The notes below the pieces were generated by a model. That model ran no database searches. It was not told where the DNA came from and saw only the letters and a list, made by a program, of their open reading frames with translations. Position numbers and translations under genes: made by a program. 64,000 nucleotides of DNA, from assembly GCA_964642725.1 (NCBI GenBank), contig CAZXQG010000006.1:42918-106917 (forward strand), in the 5' to 3' direction. Positions 1 to 8,508 of this stretch are shown piece after piece; the first letter of the stretch is position 1; each line of letters begins with the position of its first letter. The DNA is from JAGVPT01 sp964642725 (lineage in GTDB: Bacteria > Bacteroidota > Ignavibacteria > UBA10030 > UBA8401).

Positions 1-2
1 GC

Positions 3-323
3 GGTTCGCTTCAGATTTCGTCCGGCGACCTGACATTCGATGCAAAAGGAAATGCCGATGCGGTCTTCATTATACAGATCGCTTCTACTTTGAACACGAC
101 GTCAGGACGCCAAGTTATTTTAAGCGGCAGCGCGAAAGCCGCGAATATTTTTTGGCAGGTTGGTACTTCTGCAACTCTGGGAACGACATCGGTCTTTAAA
201 GGGAACATCATGGCCGATCAATCGATTTCGCTCAATACCGGAGCGGTGATCGAAGGGCGGCTGCTGGCCCGCATTGCAGAGGTTACATTGGCAAGCAATG
301 TTGTTGTGATTCCTGTGCTGTAA
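3..323 (+). CDS. DUF3494 ice-binding-like protein, C-terminal part (5' end outside window)
   Basis: The frame is open from base 3 to the TAA at 321-323, so this is the 3' end of a longer gene. The roughly 106 visible residues match the second half of the DUF3494 (ice-binding-like) beta-helix: 'GDLTFDAKGNADAVFIIQI', then 'FWQVGTSATLGT' and 'GAVIEGRLLARIAEVTL'. Proteins of this family are secreted, and some bind ice or act as surface adhesins. Unlike the four complete DUF3494 genes downstream, this one stops at 'VVVIPVL' with no type IX sorting domain. It may therefore leave the cell by another route or stay periplasmic (inference). It is very similar to the first DUF3494 domain of the gene at 5191. 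Confidence 0.8.
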   Translation, partial: GSLQISSGDLTFDAKGNADAVFIIQIASTLNTTSGRQVILSGSAKAANIFWQVGTSATLGTTSVFKGNIMADQSISLNTGAVIEGRLLARIAEVTLASNVVVIPVL

Positions 324-441
324 AAAAATCAGGTAAATGCCAAACCAGATTATTAGACACGATATCCCGCGCTCAGAAGAGTAGGGAATATCTAAATGAA
401 TAGAAGACTTGCTCAATTCTACAAACTTGATAGAGGTTCAC

Positions 442-2229
442 ATGAAAACATTTGCCACGCACGCCAAAGTTATGTTTCGCCGGTGGGCGGGCTTGCCCAT
501 TGTATTTCATGGATTTCTCGGCATCCTGCTTGCTGCATCGTTGCTCATTCCTTCTCTTGCCCTTTCTCAGTGGTCAAGCAGCCCTAAAGTCAATAATCCG
601 ATCAGCATTGGAGAAAACGACCGCGTCAATTCTGCGGTCGCCAGCGACGGAGCGGGGGGCGCGATTGTTGTTTGGCAGGACAAGCGGAACGGCAGCACAT
701 ATGCTGTCTACGCGCAACGTGTCAGCGCCAACGGAAATAATCTGTGGACGGCAAACGGTTTGGCAATTTGTTCGGCGGACAGCGACCAGGTCAGCCCCGT
801 AATCGTCAGTGACGGAAACGGCGGCGCAATTATCGCATGGCAGGATAAACGGAGCGGCAGTTATGATATCTATGCTCAGCGCGTGAACGCTGCCGGCACG
901 CTTCAGTGGAGTCCTTCAACCGGCGACCCTGTCTGCACGTCGGCTTTCGACCAGGTCAACATTGCGATGATCAGCGATGGAAGTGATGGAGCCTTGCTCA
1001 CATGGGAAGATTATCGCGGCAACGCGGGTCCCGGTCTGGCTGACATTTACGCGCAGAAAGTCAATGAATCGGGTGGAGCACAATGGACGGCGAACGGCAT
1101 CGGCGTTTGTACGCAGGCAGCCGCGCAGCATGGTCCGAGGCTTACCAGCGACGGGAGCGGCGGAGCTATTATTACTTGGTACGATAAGCGCGCAGGGAAT
1201 TATGATATCTATGCACAGCGTGTGACCGCCATTGGCGGACTCGTTGAAATTGCAAACGGCGTCGCCGTCTGCACATCGGCGACCGACCAAACGAACCCCG
1301 ACATTTGCAGCGATGGTGCCGGGGGTGCCATTATCGTCTGGCAAGATTCCCGCAGTACGACCGACATCGATATCTGGGTACAGCGAATGAGTTCGGCCCT
1401 TGCAATACGGTGGCCTGTGAACGGCGTTGTCATGAACAACAATGTCGCTTACGATCAGGTGAACCCGAGGATCGTCAGCGACGGCATCGGCGGCGCCTTG
1501 ATGACGTGGGAAGATTTTCGTACCGGCGTACAGTCCGACATTTACGCGCAACGGGTCGATTCAACCGGCGTTGTTGCAACGGGGTGGAATGTGAACGGTG
1601 TGACCATTTGTGTCTCAGCGCTCAACCAATCCAACCCGCAGATCATCAGCGACAGCAGCCACGGTGCCATCATCACATGGATCGACAAGCGCGACAGCGC
1701 CACGAACGTCAATACATATGATGTCTACGCATCGCGCATTACAGGAAGATTCGCTCTTCCGTGGACCGCCAACGGAGTTCCTATCTGCACGGCAGAGAGC
1801 ACGCAAACAAATCCCGCGATCGTCAGTGACGGGAGCGGCGGAGCGATTCTCGCATGGCAGGACAAACGGAGCGGTAATTACAACATCTATGCATCGCGAG
1901 TCTTGCAGAGCGGCAGCACAACCGGTGTCGAGATTGGCGGACCAACAACCCCAACCGGATTCACACTTTCGCAAAATTATCCAAACCCATTCAACCCTTC
2001 AACAGTGATCAGTTATCGGTTATCAGTGAACGGTCAGGTGACATTAAAGGTATATGATGTCCTTGGGAAAGAAGTTGCCACACTTGTGAACGGACGCCAG
2101 GAAGCCGGCAGCTACAACGTGACGTTCAATACAAACAATGGAACACGCAGTCTCTCCAGCGGGGTGTACTTCTATCGCCTGGATGCCGGGTCCTTTGTCT
2201 CGACAAAAAAATTGATTCTCATGAAATAG
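442..2229 (+). CDS. Secreted protein with eight ~55-residue repeats and a T9SS sorting domain
   Basis: The start is placed at the ATG at 442 because GAGG lies five bases upstream; an in-frame ATG at 409 has no such site. A hydrophobic stretch (about residues 20-42) ending 'LALSQ' looks like a signal peptide. The body holds eight repeats with the core 'DQVNPxIVSDGxGGAIIxW' followed by 'QDKRSGxYDIYAQRV' and 'WTANGVxICT'. The repeat length and W/G pattern suggest an eight-bladed beta-propeller (inference). The last 80 or so residues are a type IX sorting domain: 'QNYPNPFNPST', 'LKVYDVLGKEVATLV', 'GVYFYRLDAGSF' and 'KKLILMK'. It should be secreted and anchored at or released from the outer surface. 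Its binding target is unknown. Confidence 0.85.
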   Translation: MKTFATHAKVMFRRWAGLPIVFHGFLGILLAASLLIPSLALSQWSSSPKVNNPISIGENDRVNSAVASDGAGGAIVVWQDKRNGSTYAVYAQRVSANGNNLWTANGLAICSADSDQVSPVIVSDGNGGAIIAWQDKRSGSYDIYAQRVNAAGTLQWSPSTGDPVCTSAFDQVNIAMISDGSDGALLTWEDYRGNAGPGLADIYAQKVNESGGAQWTANGIGVCTQAAAQHGPRLTSDGSGGAIITWYDKRAGNYDIYAQRVTAIGGLVEIANGVAVCTSATDQTNPDICSDGAGGAIIVWQDSRSTTDIDIWVQRMSSALAIRWPVNGVVMNNNVAYDQVNPRIVSDGIGGALMTWEDFRTGVQSDIYAQRVDSTGVVATGWNVNGVTICVSALNQSNPQIISDSSHGAIITWIDKRDSATNVNTYDVYASRITGRFALPWTANGVPICTAESTQTNPAIVSDGSGGAILAWQDKRSGNYNIYASRVLQSGSTTGVEIGGPTTPTGFTLSQNYPNPFNPSTVISYRLSVNGQVTLKVYDVLGKEVATLVNGRQEAGSYNVTFNTNNGTRSLSSGVYFYRLDAGSFVSTKKLILMK

Positions 2230-2346
2230 TATTAATCAGTAAAGCGTGCATCCCTAAACAACTGGATTCAATTTCTTTCAAAACAAACGTTAATCAATTT
2301 TACTAATTCATTTTATTCATTTCATCAATTTCAATAAGGTTTTATC

Positions 2347-3639
2347 ATGGAAAATTTTACAAAGACAGCAATCGCTCTTTCTAACAGGAGCGCGCGCTTG
2401 TTCGGAGTTATCGCAACGGTTGCGATGTTGATTTCTACCTACGCCTTTGCTCATCCTGTTGGATATAGCAACCCGGCACCAGTACCACTTTTGACAGCGG
2501 GGACCTTTGGGGCATTAGCGTATTCTGGTATCACCGGTTCTGTCAATGTCAGTGGCGATGTTGGGTCTTCAACTGCGTCAATAGGCACGGGCATAACAGC
2601 CACTGGAACTAAACATATTGTGGGCGACAGTCAAACGTTGCAAGCCCAAACCGACTTAACCGCCGCGTTGAGCAACGCGCTCGGGCGAACAAGTGATGCG
2701 ACAATCACTGCTGGTACCCTTGGCGGACTAACTTTGTTTCATGGTGTCTATAGCTATGGGTCAGCGCTTGATCTTGCGTCGAACAACACATTGACGCTCG
2801 ATGCCCAGGGTGACCCCGCTGCAGTCTTCATTATAGAGGCCGGGTCTGCATTAACAATAAACACCGGCAGTACTGTCTCCTTAATCGGCGGTGCCGTGTG
2901 GTCTAACGTCTTCTGGTATGTCGGCACTTCTGCGACTATTCATGGCGCCTCTTCAAATTTCAATGGAATCATACTTGCGGTTTCGTCAATCACGGTGGAA
3001 TCCGGTTCAACAACGACAGCACGCTTGCTGGCGAATACCGGCGCCGTTACTTTAGCCTCCCCCGTATTGCCGGTAGAGCTTGTTGCGTTTTCAGCAACTA
3101 CGAATCGTGCAGACGCAATCCTTCACTGGTCAACTGCAACGGAAATAGACAACCATGGTTTCGAGGTCGAACGTCGTCAGACTGCAACCTGGCAGGATGT
3201 CGCTTTTGTCGCAGGGACAGGAACAAGCAATTCGCCGAAGAGCTATTCTTATACCGACAATAATTTGGCAGCCGGCAGCTATACCTATCGCTTAAAACAG
3301 ATCGACAATAATGGAGCATTTTTATACTACGGATCGGCGGCAGTGGAGATTAAGACGGCGCCTGAAACATTCGCGCTTTCGCAGAACTACCCGAACCCGT
3401 TCAACCCTTCAACAATGATCAGTTATCAATTGCCAGTGAATAGTCAGGTATCATTGAAGGTGTATGATGTCCTTGGGAATGAAATTGCTTCACTCGTGAA
3501 CGGTCGTCAGGAAGCCGGCAGCTACGCCGTGTCGTTCAATACTAACGAAGGAACGCGCAATCTCTCGAGCGGTGTGTACTTCTACCGTTTGGAAACCGGA
3601 TCCTTCGTCTCGATCAAAAAGCTGATCCTCATGAAGTAA
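2347..3639 (+). CDS. DUF3494 ice-binding-like protein with T9SS sorting domain
   Basis: A 430-residue protein. Residues 1-36 form a signal peptide (basic start, hydrophobic core, 'STYAFAHP'). Residues 40-240 are one DUF3494 domain: 'LLTAGTFGALAYSGI', 'GDVGSS', 'AQTDLTAAL', 'GVYSYGSALDL' and 'FWYVGTSATIHG'. A linker beginning 'LPVELVAFSATTNRADAIL' and containing 'GFEVERRQ' follows; it is the Ig-like spacer often seen before type IX sorting domains. The C-terminus is the sorting domain ending 'KKLILMK'. DUF3494 proteins form a beta-helix, and some bind ice or act as ice adhesins; which applies here cannot be read from sequence. It is about two-thirds identical by eye to the next gene, so the pair arose by duplication. 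Confidence 0.88.
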   Translation: MENFTKTAIALSNRSARLFGVIATVAMLISTYAFAHPVGYSNPAPVPLLTAGTFGALAYSGITGSVNVSGDVGSSTASIGTGITATGTKHIVGDSQTLQAQTDLTAALSNALGRTSDATITAGTLGGLTLFHGVYSYGSALDLASNNTLTLDAQGDPAAVFIIEAGSALTINTGSTVSLIGGAVWSNVFWYVGTSATIHGASSNFNGIILAVSSITVESGSTTTARLLANTGAVTLASPVLPVELVAFSATTNRADAILHWSTATEIDNHGFEVERRQTATWQDVAFVAGTGTSNSPKSYSYTDNNLAAGSYTYRLKQIDNNGAFLYYGSAAVEIKTAPETFALSQNYPNPFNPSTMISYQLPVNSQVSLKVYDVLGNEIASLVNGRQEAGSYAVSFNTNEGTRNLSSGVYFYRLETGSFVSIKKLILMK

Positions 3640-3783
3640 CTGTTTTTTTGAAAGCGTATATCCGTTTCAATGCGTAAATGTTTTCACTGTTCGTCTAGAT
3701 ATGTTAAAATTCCAAAAACAGTGAAATAATTTGCGCAGCGAAACGGGTCATGTTTCGATTTTCACTAACTCTCTGGAGGATCT

Positions 3784-5061
3784 ATGAAGAATTTTACAAA
3801 GACAATATCCCCTCTATTGAACAAATGGACGGGCTTTCTCGGAACAATGCTGACGGTTGTATTGTTGATATCTGCCGTTGCATCTGCTAATCCCCCCTTA
3901 TTCAGCAACCCGTCACCAGTACCTCTTTTGACAGCAGGGACCTACGGAGCTTTAGCCTATTCAGGAATATTTGGTTCTGCTCTTGTTCATGGAGATATCG
4001 GTACGTCGACTGCAACGATTGATGGCAGCATAACAACAACCGGAACGAATTGGGGTGTGGCCGGACACAGCCTTCAGGCTCAAACAGACTTGGGAGCGGC
4101 GCTGACAGATGCCCTCGGTCGAACGAAGGATGAAACGATCGCAGACGCTCTAGACGGAAAAACACTGCATCGCGGCGTTTACGAAGGAGGAGCTCTTGAC
4201 CTTGCATCGGGTGGGACTCTTACCCTCTCAGGCAGTGCAACTGATATCTTTATCATCAAGGCTTCAAGCACTCTCACTATAAACACCAATAGTACTGTGA
4301 CGTTAACGGGCGGCGCTGTGTGGTCCAACGTTTTCTGGTATGTCGGCACTTCAGCGACTATTTACAGCGGCTCGACGTTCAACGGAATCGTACTTTCTGC
4401 CGTGTCAATTACGGTGAATGCCAGCGCAGCACAAGTGACGGCACAATTATTGGCGAATACCGGAGCGGTAACGTTAAACTCCACTGTGCTGCCGGTGGAA
4501 CTGGTGGCCTTTTCAGCAGCAGTAAATCGCACTGACGCAATTCTTCATTGGTCGACCGCAACAGAAATAAACAATCAGGGTTTCGAAATTGAACGCCGTC
4601 AAGCTGCAACATGGCAGGACGTCGGCTTTGTCGCCGGTTCAGGAACAAGCAATTCGCCGCGGAATTATTTTTACAGCGACAAGAATCTGGCCGCCGGCAG
4701 CTATAGCTATCGCCTAAAACAGATCGACCATAATGGGGCATTTTTGTATTACGGATCGGCGGCAGTGGAAATCAAGACCGCGCCTGAAGCTTTTGCGCTC
4801 TTGCAAAACTACCCGAACCCGTTCAACCCGACCACGAAAATTGAATACAGTCTTGAGAATGCTGGAATGGTCTCCCTCAAAGTCTATAACGTGCTTGGCG
4901 ATGAAGTTGCCACACTCGTGAACGGCCATCAAGAAGCCGGCAGCTATGCCGTGCCGTTCAATACAAGCAACGGGATGCTGAGTCTTTCGAGCGGTGTGTA
5001 CTTTTACCGTTTGGAAACCGGATCCTTCGTTTCGGTGAAGAAGCTGATTCTTATGAAGTGA
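3784..5061 (+). CDS. DUF3494 ice-binding-like protein with T9SS sorting domain (paralogue)
   Basis: A 425-residue tandem paralogue of the gene ending at 3639, with the same order of parts: signal peptide (cut near 'VASANP'), one DUF3494 domain (about residues 40-235), the 'LPVELVAFSAAVNRTDAIL' linker, and a type IX sorting domain ending 'KKLILMK'. A good ribosome site (CTGGAGGA) sits just before the ATG. The DUF3494 half is more diverged from its neighbour than the linker and sorting domain are. That fits selection for diversity in the exposed part or recombination in the tail. The expected location is the cell surface. No metal- or ligand-binding motif can be read off. Confidence 0.88.
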   Translation: MKNFTKTISPLLNKWTGFLGTMLTVVLLISAVASANPPLFSNPSPVPLLTAGTYGALAYSGIFGSALVHGDIGTSTATIDGSITTTGTNWGVAGHSLQAQTDLGAALTDALGRTKDETIADALDGKTLHRGVYEGGALDLASGGTLTLSGSATDIFIIKASSTLTINTNSTVTLTGGAVWSNVFWYVGTSATIYSGSTFNGIVLSAVSITVNASAAQVTAQLLANTGAVTLNSTVLPVELVAFSAAVNRTDAILHWSTATEINNQGFEIERRQAATWQDVGFVAGSGTSNSPRNYFYSDKNLAAGSYSYRLKQIDHNGAFLYYGSAAVEIKTAPEAFALLQNYPNPFNPTTKIEYSLENAGMVSLKVYNVLGDEVATLVNGHQEAGSYAVPFNTSNGMLSLSSGVYFYRLETGSFVSVKKLILMK

Positions 5062-5190
5062 TTTGTTGCCAAGAAAGCATGTATTCGTTTCAACGTGTAA
5101 TTAGTTTCAGTGCTCCAGCCACTGGTTTGTGGCGCGCACATCAGCGTTAGAAAACATGGCGTTTTTTTCGTTAACTCAATGGAGATTTTT

Positions 5191-7512
5191 ATGAAAACCA
5201 ATACAATAAATCCGACAACAGCCCGCCACGCTTGGACGTACTTCTTTGGAGTACTCTTGATGGCTGTTGTGATCATCCCATCGGCTGCGTTTTCTGCGCA
5301 GACCCCGACCCTGGTGTCGCCCGCCGATTCGGCGACGAATCAGTCAACGACCGTGCAGTTGCAATGGACTGCTGCCGCGGGGGACAGCGTGTATCATTTA
5401 GAAATTGATACGGCCTCGAATTTTGACAGCAAAATCTATAATGACTCGACACTGACAAATGTCGAGAATACTATCACGGGCTTGAAGAACGCCACGAAAT
5501 ATTACTGGCGTGTGAGTGTGAGAGATAGTTTGAAGAATGGCGGCGCAGTGAGCGCTTATTCAACCAGTCGAAGTTTCACGACATGGAACACTACGCCGAC
5601 AACACCTCTCCTTCCGGTAACTCTCGGATTGACCGGCGGATTTGCGGTTCTTTCGTACGGCGGAGTCACGAATACCGGTCCTTCAACTATTACCGGCAAT
5701 GTTGGTGTGAGTCCTCTCGCCGCTTCTTATATGACCGGATTTGGAACTCCGAACGTGGTCGGCACGATCTACGGAGTTGACGCGACCGGGCCAGCGGGCT
5801 CGATCCCGTTTCCTTCCATGTTGACCCAAGCAATCGTTGATTTGACGACAGCCTACAACGACGCGGCAGGACGAACAGTTGCCCCCATCGGTATTTCAGG
5901 AAATATTGGCGGACGAACGCTCTACTCCGGCCTCTATAAATCGACCGGCTCGCTCGCAATAACCTCGGGCGACCTAACGCTCGACGCGCAGGGCGATGTG
6001 AATGCGGTTTGGATTTTCCAAATAGCATCCGGTTTCAATATGACAACCGGCCGCCAGGTATTCCTGAGCGGCGGTGCGAAGGCTTCCAACGTTTTTTGGC
6101 AAGTCGGAAGCGCGGCTACATTTGGAACGACCGCTGTGATGAAGGGAACTATTATGGCGTACACAACAATCACGTTTGCTACGGGTGCGTCGCTGGAAGG
6201 GAGAGCATTAGCACGAACCGCTGCGGTGACATTGCAATCCAATACTATCGGCGGATCGACGGCCTCTCCTCTTAGTGTGGAAGTGTTTTTAGGCTCTGCT
6301 GCCAATTTTATGGTGTTAGCCGGTTCGAAGATCACCAGCAGCGGCCTTACGACAATTACGGGAGACATCGGAGTCAGTCCGAGCACTGTTATAAATGGAT
6401 TTCCACCCGGAGTGTTCACTGGAGTGGAATACCCTGGCGATGCGCCTTCAGCCGCCGCGCAGCACGCCTTGAAAGCGGCGTATGACACCACCTCTGCACG
6501 TAATGCTGATTCAACTATTGCGACGGAACTCGGCGGATTCACGTACACACCCGCCGTTTACGAATCCGGCTCCGGTACATTTGGGATAACGGATACTCTT
6601 ACGCTCAACGGCGAAGGCGACGCGAGTGCTGTCTGGATATTCAAAGTGAACGGAGCGCTTACCACAGCATCGGGGAGTTATGTGAAACTCGTCAACGGCG
6701 CTAAGTGGTACAACGTTTTTTGGCAGGTCGGCACCTCGGCAACTCTTGGTTCGCATTCGACGTTCAACGGCAGTATTATGGCGTTATCCACAATTTCTGC
6801 TAATAGCGGTGCCACAATAGTCGGCAGATTATTGGCCCTCACAGACTCAGTTACATTAATTGCAAACAGCATCGACAATCCAACTTTGGTAGGCGCCATT
6901 CCATCCGTTCCTCTCGCCATTTCTCCCAGCGGAACTACAAATGTGCAGCGAAATGCAACTTTCAAATGGCATGCTTCAACGAGCGCAACAAAATACCGCT
7001 TGCAGATAGCTTCAAGCAACTCCATCGATTCTATCGGCGGATTCAAAGCTGCGAATGTCTTGTTCGACACGACAACGACAGATACCGTTAAGCAATTGAG
7101 TACTCCATTGGCGTCCAGTACGATGTTTTACTGGCACGTGAGCGCAAGCGATGTTGGAGGGACGAGCGCCAATTCATCTGTTTCGAGTTTCACGACGGGC
7201 GTGGCGTTGCTTGTTGGTGAACCTAATGCTGTTCCGGCAAAGTTCGATCTATCGCAGAACTATCCGAATCCATTCAATCCATCGACGAAGATTAATTATA
7301 GCCTTCAGCAGGTTGGAGTGGTTTCCCTCCGGGTCTACAACGTGCTTGGACAGGAAGTTGCGACACTCGTGAACGGTCGTCAGGAAGCAGGCATCTACAG
7401 CGTTACGTTCAATACGAACAATGGAACGCGCAGTCTCTCGAGCGGTGTGTATTTCTATCGATTGGATGCCGGATCGTTCGTATCCACGAAGAAATTGATC
7501 CTCATAAAGTAG
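5191..7512 (+). CDS. Secreted protein with two DUF3494 domains, two Fn3-like modules and a T9SS sorting domain
   Basis: The frame is open from 5110, but the ATG at 5191 follows GGAG and begins a signal peptide ('AAFSAQTP' cut region), giving about 773 residues. The order of parts is: an Fn3-like module (residues ~30-125, 'PADSATNQSTTVQLQW', 'ATKYYWRVSVRD'), a first DUF3494 domain (~135-360), a second (~370-570), another Fn3-like module (~575-690, 'TMFYWHVSASD'), and a type IX sorting domain ('QNYPNPFNPSTKINYSL', ending 'KKLILIK'). The double domain could give bivalent binding, as reported for some multi-domain ice-binding proteins. It is the last of four DUF3494 genes in a row and is followed by a strong terminator. 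Confidence 0.87.
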   Translation: MKTNTINPTTARHAWTYFFGVLLMAVVIIPSAAFSAQTPTLVSPADSATNQSTTVQLQWTAAAGDSVYHLEIDTASNFDSKIYNDSTLTNVENTITGLKNATKYYWRVSVRDSLKNGGAVSAYSTSRSFTTWNTTPTTPLLPVTLGLTGGFAVLSYGGVTNTGPSTITGNVGVSPLAASYMTGFGTPNVVGTIYGVDATGPAGSIPFPSMLTQAIVDLTTAYNDAAGRTVAPIGISGNIGGRTLYSGLYKSTGSLAITSGDLTLDAQGDVNAVWIFQIASGFNMTTGRQVFLSGGAKASNVFWQVGSAATFGTTAVMKGTIMAYTTITFATGASLEGRALARTAAVTLQSNTIGGSTASPLSVEVFLGSAANFMVLAGSKITSSGLTTITGDIGVSPSTVINGFPPGVFTGVEYPGDAPSAAAQHALKAAYDTTSARNADSTIATELGGFTYTPAVYESGSGTFGITDTLTLNGEGDASAVWIFKVNGALTTASGSYVKLVNGAKWYNVFWQVGTSATLGSHSTFNGSIMALSTISANSGATIVGRLLALTDSVTLIANSIDNPTLVGAIPSVPLAISPSGTTNVQRNATFKWHASTSATKYRLQIASSNSIDSIGGFKAANVLFDTTTTDTVKQLSTPLASSTMFYWHVSASDVGGTSANSSVSSFTTGVALLVGEPNAVPAKFDLSQNYPNPFNPSTKINYSLQQVGVVSLRVYNVLGQEVATLVNGRQEAGIYSVTFNTNNGTRSLSSGVYFYRLDAGSFVSTKKLILIK

Positions 7513-7528
7513 TTTTTGTTGACTATAC

Positions 7529-7557
7529 ACCTGCCCGTTTCGACGGGCAGGTTCTTG
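7529..7557 (+). terminator. Rho-independent-type hairpin after the surface-protein cluster
   Basis: A perfect 10-bp stem, ACCTGCCCGT (7529-7538) paired with ACGGGCAGGT (7543-7552), closes on a TTCG tetraloop and is followed by TCTTGG. It lies 17 bases after the stop of the double-DUF3494 gene. The stem and UUCG-type loop are very stable; the T-run after it is weak. Confidence 0.7.
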
Positions 7558-7655
7558 GCAGGTATCTAGGTCGGGTTTGCAGCGCTCGGGTTGATCGATG
7601 TGCCCGAATACAATTCTCATAGTCAATCGCATCCATAAATAAAAGGAACTATCGC

Positions 7656-7841
7656 ATGAACATCCTCAGCATGAAGGGGAGCTGGAAAGAAACTTCCGGC
7701 AAGCTCAAACAGCAGTTTGCCAACCTAACAGACGACGACCTTCTTTTTAAAGAAGGAAAGGATGAAGAGCTCCTCGGGAGACTTCAACAAAAACTCGGCA
7801 AAACCAAAGAAGAAGTGCGCAATCTTATCGCCAAGTTGTGA
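7656..7841 (+). CDS. CsbD family small stress protein
   Basis: A 61-residue soluble, charged protein. 'GSWKETSGKLKQQFANLTDDDL' is split here by position: residues 8-18 carry the 'G.WKE..GK.K..' start typical of CsbD-like proteins, and the second half, 'GKDEELLGRLQQKLGKTKEE', matches the usual 'G..DQL.G.LQ...G..REE' end. In Bacillus and Proteobacteria such proteins are induced by general stress, but their molecular role is not established. AAAAGGAAC before the ATG serves as ribosome site. It stands alone between a terminator and a small membrane protein. Confidence 0.85.
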   Translation: MNILSMKGSWKETSGKLKQQFANLTDDDLLFKEGKDEELLGRLQQKLGKTKEEVRNLIAKL

Positions 7842-7934
7842 AGAAAAGTCTTGTAAGGCTGCAAGCAGGTGCAATGGTAATGGGTTTTATAAGACCAGCG
7901 GTGGAATAATATTCATTGATATGTTGGACCATGG

Positions 7935-8336
7935 ATGGACAGGGTGAAAATATATTCTTACTCAAATCAATTACTCACTTTCGTGGATGCAAAATGGACG
8001 ATAGCAAAACTCGCCGTTGTCGGGGTTCTGATCGGAAGCATCCTTTTCTTTGGATTCATTAAACTGAATCAAGCAGCAGGTTTTACTCCCGGGTCACGCA
8101 CAGCAATTGCACTCGCGGCGGAGAACAACGTTCTGCGGCAGGAGTTGACATTAATTTCACCCCGGGTGAGCATGTTGGCAGTAAAGACAAGGGAATTAAG
8201 CGCACAGGATGACAGACTCCATTTGCTTCTCTACCACCAGGAGATAGTCGGAGATTCCGTCACAGGTTTTACGAGCCCGACTAAATGGATGGTACTCCAG
8301 TCCTTGAACCCTTCGGCGGCAAATGTCAACCGGTGA
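7935..8336 (+). CDS. Single-pass membrane protein with coiled-coil segment, unknown function
   Basis: A 133-residue protein. A short cytoplasmic start is followed by one membrane span (about residues 27-45, 'LAVVGVLIGSILFFGFIKL'), then a polar, probably helical segment ('ALAAENNVLRQELTLIS', 'KTRELSAQDDRLHLLL'). This arrangement resembles the N-terminal membrane and coiled-coil part of M23 (LytM-type) cell-wall peptidases, but no peptidase domain follows before the stop. It is therefore either a truncated relative or an independent small scaffold protein (inference). No strong ribosome site is visible; ATGs at 7931 (other frame) and 7935 are close together. Confidence 0.55.
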   Translation: MDRVKIYSYSNQLLTFVDAKWTIAKLAVVGVLIGSILFFGFIKLNQAAGFTPGSRTAIALAAENNVLRQELTLISPRVSMLAVKTRELSAQDDRLHLLLYHQEIVGDSVTGFTSPTKWMVLQSLNPSAANVNR

Positions 8337-8508
8337 TTTCAACCATAGGCTTTGTGCAATCAGATGAAGAAGTGTGAACAGAGATGACACGATACTGAAA
8401 CATATTTGCAGACAATAATTTTTTGAGATTAAAGAATGAAGCAACGAAAACAATTCACGTACAATGTAGCTAACGCAGAAAAATATTCACCGACCAAGGA
8501 GGTCTATA

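Noticed and set aside
5934..6548. 204-codon open frame on the - strand
   Set aside because: It is antisense to the double DUF3494 gene; the regular repeat structure of that gene produces long open antisense frames.
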